Source of the DNA: SFWF01 sp964599835
GTDB taxonomy: Bacteria > Bacillota > Clostridia > Oscillospirales > Acutalibacteraceae
DNA length: 64,000 nt
Reading direction: 5' to 3'
Assembly (NCBI GenBank): GCA_964599835.1
Contig: CAZRHF010000001.1
Coordinates: forward strand, 1 to 64,000
Of the stretch, positions 58,341 to 64,000 are shown piece by piece. Numbering within the stretch: position 1 is the stretch's first letter; every line of letters starts with the position of its first letter. The position numbers and the translations under genes were made by a program. The notes beneath the pieces were generated by a model. That model was not told the DNA's origin, did not search any database, and saw only the letters and a program-made list of their open reading frames with translations.

Positions 58341-59777
58341 TTAAAGACCGAGCTTAAACGGATTCATAATTCCGTTGGGGTCGAGCTGTTTCTTAAGTCC
58401 TTCAAACACCTGCATCGCAGGGCCGTACTGTTCCTTCATAAGGCGGCCGAGCTTGATTCCGACGCCGTGATGATCGTTTACAACTGCGCCGTGAGCAAGG
58501 GCCGCGCGAACACCGCAGGTCCAGATTGCCTGATGAAGGCGAAGTGCCTCAACGGGATCTTCGGGAACGTCTTTACCTTCAACGATAAAGCGGTCGTAGA
58601 TCATAGAGCCCCATTCATACCAATGAGAAAAGTGTGCAATAAACTTAGCCTGGGGGAAGTTGGTTTCAATGGCTTCCTTCATCGCCCAGTAGATCTTTTC
58701 GATCTTATCGTAAGGAGCAATGGTATCCATAGTACCGAACATCTGGGGAATGTCCATCATGTGACCGGGATAGAAGAAGGTGATCTTCTCCTTCCACCAC
58801 TTTTCACCGTACTCGCTTCCAAGGTCTTCTGCGCCGTATTTTGCAAAAGTAGAGAGAAGTATCTTCTCCTCGACCTCAACGAGCTCCTTACAGCCTTCAA
58901 TAGCCACGTTCATAAATGCACCCTTGCGCTCAACGCCGACTATCTTCTTAATGAGAGAAGAGGTTTCGGCTTCGTCATAAAGACGCATAACAGAAGGCTT
59001 GAATTTCTGTAAAAGCTCGCGGGAGGCCTGGAAAGCACCGTGCATATCCTGGAAGAGAAAGCCACGGAAACGACGTTCCTCAGGCTGGTCGAAAATTCTG
59101 ATCTGTGCCTTGGTGATAACACCTAAGGTCCCTTCGGAACCGATGAATATCTGGTTAAGGTCGGGACCTGCGGCGTGCTTGGGAGCAGATGCGGTATTGA
59201 TGATGTCACCGTTAGGCAGAACGACCTCCATCTGAAGCACCATATCGTCGATCTTTCCGTATTTGGTGGAGCAGACACCTATACCTCTGTGGGCAAGGAA
59301 GCCGCCGACGGTAGAGCAGGTGAGCGAAGAAGGATAGTGCATGGTCGCCTTTCCAACCTCGTTTGCGGCCCATTCGATATGCTTATAAATAGCACCCGTA
59401 CCACACTCAATATACATACCCTCGGTATTTACCTCGTAGATCTGATTCATACGCTTGGTATCGAGTATGATACCGCCGCATACGGGAATTGCGCCGCCTT
59501 GTGTTCCGCCGCCTGCGCCCCAGGTAGTTACAGGGAGCTTATAGTAGTTAGCGATCTTCAGCACCTTAGAAACTTCTGTAGCATCCTTAGGACAAACAAC
59601 GATATCTGCCTCGGGCATACGGCATCCGCGGTCGGCCCACATACGGGAGAGCCAGTAATAGTCTACGCTGTGGGTAACCTTGTCGATAGCGCGGGTAGAG
59701 CAGTTTTCCACTCCTACGGCGTCCTCAATTTCGGTGAGGATCATTGAAAACAAAAATTCGTTCATCTGGATCTGCAT
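58341..59777 (-). CDS. FAD-binding oxidoreductase (GlcD/LctD/AGPS family)
   Basis: A 478-residue flavoprotein of the vanillyl-alcohol-oxidase superfamily. The N-terminal FAD domain has PEADIVVCPKDATEVSKVL, TTWGAGGGTQGGAIP (pyrophosphate loop), TVGGFLAHRGIGVCSTKYG, and GSEGTLGVITKAQIRIF. The C-terminal substrate domain includes FIAHFSHWYEWGSMIYD and the active-site HHGVGIKLGR, a pattern shared with alkyl-DHAP synthase and glycolate/lactate dehydrogenases. It ends with LDPNGIMNPFKLGL. The substrate is probably a hydroxy acid or sugar-derived alcohol. AAGGAG precedes the ATG. Relatives pair with ETF in lactate dehydrogenases. Confidence 0.9.
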   Translation of the reverse strand: MQIQMNEFLFSMILTEIEDAVGVENCSTRAIDKVTHSVDYYWLSRMWADRGCRMPEADIVVCPKDATEVSKVLKIANYYKLPVTTWGAGGGTQGGAIPVCGGIILDTKRMNQIYEVNTEGMYIECGTGAIYKHIEWAANEVGKATMHYPSSLTCSTVGGFLAHRGIGVCSTKYGKIDDMVLQMEVVLPNGDIINTASAPKHAAGPDLNQIFIGSEGTLGVITKAQIRIFDQPEERRFRGFLFQDMHGAFQASRELLQKFKPSVMRLYDEAETSSLIKKIVGVERKGAFMNVAIEGCKELVEVEEKILLSTFAKYGAEDLGSEYGEKWWKEKITFFYPGHMMDIPQMFGTMDTIAPYDKIEKIYWAMKEAIETNFPQAKFIAHFSHWYEWGSMIYDRFIVEGKDVPEDPVEALRLHQAIWTCGVRAALAHGAVVNDHHGVGIKLGRLMKEQYGPAMQVFEGLKKQLDPNGIMNPFKLGL

Positions 59778-59791
59778 TTCTTTTTTCTCCT

Positions 59792-61204
59792 TTATTTTAT
59801 ACTTTTATCAACCTTAAGGTTGGGAAAATACTTGCAAAATTCTTCAATTTCTTTGCGGTAGTCCCCTTCTATCTCAACAAAGTGATGAATATATGGACCG
59901 TCAATAAGTCGGTCTTCAACGGCCTGCAGGTTACTAAATTCGCCCCATATATAAGTTCCGTGAGTCTGAGGACCATCGGTGGTATTGCAGACAAGAGGCA
60001 GTATCATATAGTTGCCGCTTTCCTGATCCATTCGGGCAACAGTATAGGTGCCGTCCTTGCCTCTGAACCATTCACGCTGATTAACAAGACGTGCGGTGCT
60101 GTCGATTCCGCTTTCGGCCTTCTGTGAAAGCGGGAAGGGTCCGCAATGCCAAAGAAGCTCAGCATTCTTATTTTCCGGATGACGCACGGTGAATTCTCCG
60201 AATAAGGGCTTGCCCTCACCCATAGTTGCACATTTAAGAAGGGACATTGTGATAGCGCAGTGAATATCACTTTCACAGGAGACCATATATCCCATATCGT
60301 TAAGCATTCCGTAAACCGCACAGGGTGCAAGACCGTCGAACATAACCGGAGTTGCCGTCCAGCACTCGGCCGACATAACATCGAGATCGAATTCCTCAAA
60401 TATGTGCTTATATGTTGCGGCAAGGGTTGCCATTGAGTTTATGTATTTCGGTGTAAGCTCATCAAGTTTGAAATTACTAAGGAAATATTTTTCATATTCG
60501 GCAATTTCATCAGCATAAAGTTCCTTAGCGGCATTAAAGCGCTGCTGAACCATAGCGAAGTTTATAGCGATAATGCGAATTCCGAACTTCTCCATAAGCT
60601 CGCCTTCGTTGGAAATTACCGAAAAGAAGGGCTGCGGACGTGCACCAAGCTGTCCGATACGCATTCCTTTGAAGTTTTTAACCATACAGACTACGCGAAC
60701 GAAAGAGTCAAAGCCTTCGGCAAATTCTTCGGATTCTACCCTACAGCAAGGAAGGTGTGAAAAGGGAATGTGATAACGTTGCATCTGACGGGAAAGTCCG
60801 AAAAGACCGCACTGCGAGTCGGTAGGACGCATTCCGTCAACATAGTACTCATCATCAAGAGGGGCCCACAAAAGAACGGGCTTCCCGAGAGCCATAGCAA
60901 TATCAGCGGCAGCTTCCTCGTTTCCGAAGTTACAGTTGATAATAAATACGGCGTCGACCTTTTCGTCTTTGAAGCGTTCAACGACCTCTTTAGCAGAAGC
61001 ATCGTCAAAAACCAGATCTTCGATGCCGATACCTTTATTGTCGACAAACTCTACCTTGTCAGAGCTGAAATTCTTCTCAATGTATTCGGTAAAGCGTTTT
61101 CCGCGTTGCTCAGCCGAATACCAAGTAAGGAAGGTTCCTCGCGGACGGTCGGTAGTGTTTCTTCGCATAGCGACAAGTCCGATCTTAACTTTATAATCAA
61201 ACAT
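59792..61204 (-). CDS. L-fucose isomerase-like protein
   Basis: A 470-residue protein of the L-fucose/L-arabinose isomerase fold. Seen: an N-terminal domain with VKIGLVAMRRN and IINCNFGNEEAAADIAM, a central CMVKNFKGMRIGQLGARPQPF, and the C-terminal metal-site region with AECWTATP and ESDIHCAITMSLL. It should isomerise an aldose to a ketose. It is the first gene of the 11-gene operon. The ATG at 61202-61204 has AGGGGA upstream, so I prefer it to the start 15 codons earlier. The exact sugar is unknown; the family also contains FucI-like proteins of untested activity. Confidence 0.88.
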   Translation of the reverse strand: MFDYKVKIGLVAMRRNTTDRPRGTFLTWYSAEQRGKRFTEYIEKNFSSDKVEFVDNKGIGIEDLVFDDASAKEVVERFKDEKVDAVFIINCNFGNEEAAADIAMALGKPVLLWAPLDDEYYVDGMRPTDSQCGLFGLSRQMQRYHIPFSHLPCCRVESEEFAEGFDSFVRVVCMVKNFKGMRIGQLGARPQPFFSVISNEGELMEKFGIRIIAINFAMVQQRFNAAKELYADEIAEYEKYFLSNFKLDELTPKYINSMATLAATYKHIFEEFDLDVMSAECWTATPVMFDGLAPCAVYGMLNDMGYMVSCESDIHCAITMSLLKCATMGEGKPLFGEFTVRHPENKNAELLWHCGPFPLSQKAESGIDSTARLVNQREWFRGKDGTYTVARMDQESGNYMILPLVCNTTDGPQTHGTYIWGEFSNLQAVEDRLIDGPYIHHFVEIEGDYRKEIEEFCKYFPNLKVDKSIK

Positions 61205-61240
61205 AACAAGTCCCCTATCAGACAAAATTTTTACATTACA

Positions 61241-61269
61241 ATGATACAAAAATCCGGAACATATTTCAA
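61241..61269 (-). promoter_or_regulatory. Promoter of the 11-gene operon
   Basis: Minus strand: -35 TTGAAA (61264-61269), a 17-base spacer, -10 TATCAT (61241-61246). No other promoter or terminator was seen until the end of the ETF gene. Confidence 0.62.
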
Positions 61270-61276
61270 TGGTTTT

Positions 61277-61291
61277 TGAAAATAAATTTTA
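61277..61291. promoter_or_regulatory. Imperfect second copy of the RpiR-type palindrome
   Basis: TGAAAATAAATTTTA resembles the perfect palindrome at 61326-61346 (inner TGAAAATAATTTTCA). It lies just upstream of the operon -35, so a regulator bound here could touch that promoter. Confidence 0.4.
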
Positions 61292-61296
61292 AAATA

Positions 61297-61325
61297 TTGA
61301 CTTTTTTTCTTAAAAAAGCTAAAAT
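61297..61325 (+). promoter_or_regulatory. SigA promoter of the RpiR regulator gene
   Basis: -35 TTGACT (61297-61302), a 17-base spacer, -10 TAAAAT (61320-61325). Confidence 0.7.
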
Positions 61326-61346
61326 AAATGAAAATAATTTTCATTT
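61326..61346. promoter_or_regulatory. Candidate RpiR operator: perfect 21-base palindrome
   Basis: Arms AAATGAAAAT and ATTTTCATTT are exact inverse complements around one A. It covers the start-point region directly after the rpiR -10 and ends before the GGAGG ribosome site. TGAAA/TTTCA arms are typical for the MurR/RpiR family (from memory), so autoregulation is likely. Confidence 0.62.
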
Positions 61347-61357
61347 GGAGGTATCAA

Positions 61358-62197
61358 ATGGAAACCGTTACCCAAAAAATCAGAACTTTATATAAAGAAA
61401 TGGGCCCCGCAGAAAAAAAGATAGCCGACTTTGTCGTCGGAAACCTTAACGATATAATGGCGACCTCAATAAGCGAATTATCCGAGCTTTGCGGCTGCGG
61501 TGATGCAACGGTGGTCCGTTTTTCGAGACGCCTGGGCTTCGAGGGATACCAGGCATTAAAGATCGCTATTGCAGGAGACCTCGGTTCCGCATCGGCCATC
61601 AGCTCCGAAATTGAGAAAAGCGATTCCTGCTTTGAGATCTTTTCTAAAAGAATGAACGACATAGCCTTAACACTGAGCAATACCCAATCGGTGCTTGATG
61701 CACAGGCTCTCGAAAACGCCGCAAAAATTATTATGAAAGCAAAAAGAATTGTTGTTTTCGGCCTCGGAAATTCGGCCGCGATAGCCTCGGATGCCGCACA
61801 CAAATTTTTAAGACTGGGACTTAACGCCCAAGCCTGCACGGACAACCATTTGCAGGCGATCATTGCCTCACATATCGACCGCCAGAGCGTTGCAATAGCA
61901 ATATCACACTCCGGAGCTTCAAAAGATATCGTAGAAGCGCTCAGGCTTTCAAAAATCGGAGGTGCAACTACAATAGCTATTACCAATTTCGGCACCTCCC
62001 CCATCGTTGAAGCCGCCGATTTTTGCCTTTTTACCAAGGCCGAGGAAACCCGACACTCTATTCTCGCCATGAGTTCCCGAATAGCACAGCTTGCTATTTT
62101 CGATGCAATATACACCTACATAGTCGTTAACGCAGACAAGGCCTCAATGCAGGCAATCTACAATACAGAATTGGCACTTCAGAACAAGAAATATTAA
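61358..62197 (+). CDS. MurR/RpiR family transcriptional regulator
   Basis: A 279-residue regulator with an N-terminal HTH_6 domain (about residues 1-77; MGPAEKKIADFVVGNLNDIMATSISELS, CGDATVVRFSRRLGFEGYQALKIAIA) and a C-terminal SIS sugar-phosphate-binding domain (VVFGLGNSAAIASDAAHKFLRLG, VAIAISHSGASKDIVEALRLSK). The start ATG is at 61358-61360, with GGAGG 7 bases upstream. It is divergent from the operon starting with the FucI-like gene, so it probably senses a sugar phosphate made by that pathway, such as the PfkB or FGGY product. Confidence 0.93.
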   Translation: METVTQKIRTLYKEMGPAEKKIADFVVGNLNDIMATSISELSELCGCGDATVVRFSRRLGFEGYQALKIAIAGDLGSASAISSEIEKSDSCFEIFSKRMNDIALTLSNTQSVLDAQALENAAKIIMKAKRIVVFGLGNSAAIASDAAHKFLRLGLNAQACTDNHLQAIIASHIDRQSVAIAISHSGASKDIVEALRLSKIGGATTIAITNFGTSPIVEAADFCLFTKAEETRHSILAMSSRIAQLAIFDAIYTYIVVNADKASMQAIYNTELALQNKKY

Positions 62198-62198
62198 A

Positions 62199-62227
62199 AA
62201 AGACGTAACGCCCTGCGTTACGTCTTT
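62199..62227. terminator. Terminator between rpiR and apbE
   Basis: Arms AAAGACGTAACGC and GCGTTACGTCTTT with a three-base loop. It lies between convergent genes and can serve both. Confidence 0.82.
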
Positions 62228-63274
62228 CTATTCTTCTATGATCTCTTCAAATCCGTCGGTATAAAATATTTCATACTTATCGGTGATCCACATCGCATGA
62301 ACACCGTCAATGCCTTCAACAAGCTTTTTGCCTTCGTCATAAGACATATTAAAAAGTGCAGTCGAAAGCGCATCGGCAAGACCGCTATCGTCACACACCA
62401 CCGACACCGAGGTAAAATCAAACTTAGGCATAAGCGTCTCGGGATCGATTATATGGTGATAATGCTTTCCGTCAACCGTGTAATACCGCTGATACGATCC
62501 TGAGGTAACGAAAACCTGATCGGAAAGTCCAACGATCATTACGTAACCGGTCTCGCTTTCGGGGTCGGGATCAACTACCGAAGCCGTCCACTTTGAGCCG
62601 TCGGGTTTTGTTCCCAAGGTTCTTATATTTCCGCCTATATTAAGGGTATATGAGGTTATTCCCTTTTCCTTCAGATCTGCGGCGACTCTCTCGGTTGCAT
62701 AGCCCTTCGCTATTGCACCCACGTCCAGCGACATTTCGGCATCACGCAAAAATACGGTGCTGTTTTCGCGGTCTATTACGATCTTGGAAATATCGGTATA
62801 TGCGGAGGCCTCAAGCAGTTTATCCTTAGGAGGAAGACGGGCGTTTTCGGGGTCGTCAATTCCCCATGTGCGATAGTCGTGCCAAATGGATAGGACACTT
62901 CCCATCGCAACGTTGGTTTTACCGTCGGTGATCTCATACAGTCTTATACATTCGTCAAGCAGATCAATTATTCGTTTATCGACCTTAACGGGCTTGTTTC
63001 CTGCGTTCTTGTTTACGGTGCAGAGATTATTGATCCCCGCATAGGTTTTGTAAATATCGTAAAGCTTGTGATATTCCGACAGCTCTTTCTCGATGAATTC
63101 GGCATTTACATTGAATTCTTCCTTGCTTGATTCAAAGCCAACTACAGTTGAAACCGTATCGAAATAATCGAGATAGGTCTCGGTGAATTTTTGCTTCTCC
63201 TGCACTGATCTGCAGGAAGAAAACACTACTATTAAACTGCAGATAAGAGCAAGTGAAACAAATCTTTTTGTCAT
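62228..63274 (-). CDS. apbE: FAD:protein FMN transferase lipoprotein (ApbE)
   Basis: Attaches FMN from FAD to a Ser/Thr of extracytoplasmic flavoproteins. The 348-residue protein has a signal peptide with lipobox FSSC (Cys about 21), so it acts on the outer membrane face. Motifs: YFDTVSTV, the FAD-binding LDVGAIAKGYATER, NIGGNIRTLG, SGSYQRYYTVDGKHYHHIIDPETLMP, and DDSGLADALSTALFNM. The ATG at 63272-63274 has GGAG 8 bases upstream. It is about 60 bases after the repeat protein gene, beyond a strong terminator that leaves only about 24 bases before its start, so expression depends on read-through. Confidence 0.93.
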   Translation of the reverse strand: MTKRFVSLALICSLIVVFSSCRSVQEKQKFTETYLDYFDTVSTVVGFESSKEEFNVNAEFIEKELSEYHKLYDIYKTYAGINNLCTVNKNAGNKPVKVDKRIIDLLDECIRLYEITDGKTNVAMGSVLSIWHDYRTWGIDDPENARLPPKDKLLEASAYTDISKIVIDRENSTVFLRDAEMSLDVGAIAKGYATERVAADLKEKGITSYTLNIGGNIRTLGTKPDGSKWTASVVDPDPESETGYVMIVGLSDQVFVTSGSYQRYYTVDGKHYHHIIDPETLMPKFDFTSVSVVCDDSGLADALSTALFNMSYDEGKKLVEGIDGVHAMWITDKYEIFYTDGFEEIIEE

Positions 63275-63297
63275 AAAACGTTCTCCGTTTTGCAAAA

Positions 63298-63324
63298 AAA
63301 GAGGGGACGTAAAATCCCCTCTTT
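63298..63324 (-). terminator. Terminator between the repeat protein and apbE
   Basis: Arms AAAGAGGGGA and TCCCCTCTTT with a seven-base loop, then TTTTT on the minus strand. It ends most transcripts of the upstream gene. Only about 24 bases separate it from apbE, so some read-through must supply apbE. Confidence 0.85.
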
Positions 63325-63334
63325 AAGCGGTTAT

Positions 63335-64000
63335 TTACTGAGCGTTGGACATAGCCTGAGCCATAACTGCCTGATAAGCACCAATCTGAATGGTAACAGA
63401 CGCGGAAAGGTCAGCGTCGGTAGGACGTTCGTCCTCGGTCTTGATGGCCTTGATCTCGTCGGCAGTCTTACCTACAACGTAATCGGTGAGAGCCTTGCCC
63501 TGAACGTACCACTCACCTACGCAGTTTTCAGCGTATGCGAGCATACCGTAATCTTCCTTAAGATTTCTTTTGGTGTCGGAATAAGACTTATCGGCAACCT
63601 TTCCTTCATTGTCGATCTGAACTTCGGGCTGAAGCTCGTCGAGAAGAGCGGAAATTACCTTACCTTCAGCATCGGTAACAACAGCAGCAACGGTAGCGGT
63701 TAACTTGACGGTTGCGTTGGTCTCCTTGTCGGCATTATAGTCGGAAGAGGAAGAAAGGTCGTTATCTACATCAAGACCAAGCTTAAAGCCTTCAGCGGCG
63801 GTAAAGGACTTGGCCTGTGCATCTTCACAAGCAGCAACGATAGCGGCATTGAAATCACCTACAGCCACGGTGCATACAGCGCTGAGATCAGCGTCGGCAG
63901 GAGCTCCGGTATCGCTGAGAGTGAGTGCTTTTACGTCTTCGACCGTCTTACCGATCATTTTATCGGCGTATGCGTCGGCCTGCTCATACCACTCTTTGCC
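63335..64000 (-). CDS. Repeat-containing, probably secreted protein, partial
   Basis: The gene enters from the right edge; its start is outside the window. The visible 221 residues contain two copies of a module: one with WYEQADAYADKMIGKT, DVKAL and ADLSAVCTVAVG, and another with WYVQGKALTDYVVGKT, EIKAI and ADLSASVTIQIG. A beta-rich segment (ATVKLTATVAAVVTDAEGKV) lies between them. The composition (acidic, Ala/Asp/Val-rich, few Cys) suggests an exported protein. The visible part shows no ApbE flavinylation motif (D/S-G-A-T type); DTGAP is the nearest. Its setting before apbE suggests it could be the flavinylated partner (inference). Function unknown. Confidence 0.75.
   Translation of the reverse strand, partial: GKEWYEQADAYADKMIGKTVEDVKALTLSDTGAPADADLSAVCTVAVGDFNAAIVAACEDAQAKSFTAAEGFKLGLDVDNDLSSSSDYNADKETNATVKLTATVAAVVTDAEGKVISALLDELQPEVQIDNEGKVADKSYSDTKRNLKEDYGMLAYAENCVGEWYVQGKALTDYVVGKTADEIKAIKTEDERPTDADLSASVTIQIGAYQAVMAQAMSNAQ

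Noticed and set aside
1..64000. CRISPR arrays, prophage, insertion sequences, rRNA and tRNA genes
   Set aside because: No repeat-spacer pattern, transposase, integrase, phage structural gene or tRNA-like cloverleaf was noticed on either strand by eye; a tRNA scan could still find something missed.

Overview
The window reads as chromosomal DNA of an anaerobic, endospore-forming Firmicute of the class Clostridia, plausibly of the Oscillospirales/Ruminococcaceae type (inference). Evidence: sporulation genes for dipicolinate synthase (dpaA/dpaB), a BofA-like inhibitor, GerW/YtfJ and SpoIIR; AddA/AddB instead of RecBCD; a dgt-dnaG-rpoD operon; a biotin-dependent carboxyltransferase set; strong AGGAGG-type ribosome sites; consensus SigA promoters; and frequent TTG starts. 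The DNA is almost fully coding. No rRNA, tRNA, CRISPR array, insertion sequence, prophage or riboswitch was recognised, and no gene-free stretch exceeds 300 bases. A run of 10 Ns at 13144-13153 marks an assembly gap.

Layout. 1-804: the end of a glycan/glycolipid locus (partial sugar-1-phosphate transferase and PglD-like acetyltransferase). 1021-5101: murC, then divergently cca and dpaAB. 5135-12519: addA, addB, bofA-like and secG. 12599-15785: a three-gene biotin enzyme (12S-like carboxyltransferase, biotin carrier, 5S-like/OadA subunit) with no membrane decarboxylase subunit, resembling a soluble transcarboxylase. 15901-19705: site-2 protease, scpA, scpB, ytfI-like, ytfJ and rluB as one operon. 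19801-25910: amidase, an unrecognised gene, TSCPD protein, rpoD, dnaG, dgt and yigZ. 25986-29424: rpmE, spoIIR, ispE, an aminotransferase and an Lrp-type regulator. 29544-39138: ACT protein, PFL-family protein and PHP protein in one operon, then a large ABC exporter-like fusion, a zinc-ribbon membrane protein, a GDSL hydrolase, GtrA plus glycosyltransferase, and a YbaK protein. 39181-46110: malQ with a sugar ABC importer that has no ATPase gene of its own here, and a Gfo/Idh/MocA oxidoreductase divergent from an AraC regulator. 46150-49163: a secreted nuclease/C39-like protein operon.

The most unusual region is 49256-61204. It is a tight 11-gene leftward operon behind one promoter, divergent from an RpiR regulator whose promoter carries a 21-base perfect palindrome. 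It combines sugar genes (FucI-like isomerase, class II aldolase, PfkB kinase, IolB, aldose epimerase, DUF4867-like protein, type I phosphomannose isomerase, FGGY kinase) with a redox set: a GlcD-like FAD oxidoreductase, a two-cluster Fe-S protein and a single polypeptide fusing electron-transfer flavoprotein beta and alpha. I infer catabolism of an unusual sugar, cyclitol or deoxy-sugar acid, with one oxidation handing electrons to the fused ETF. The substrate cannot be read from the sequence.

The window ends with an ApbE flavin transferase lipoprotein downstream of the 3' part of a repeat-containing protein.
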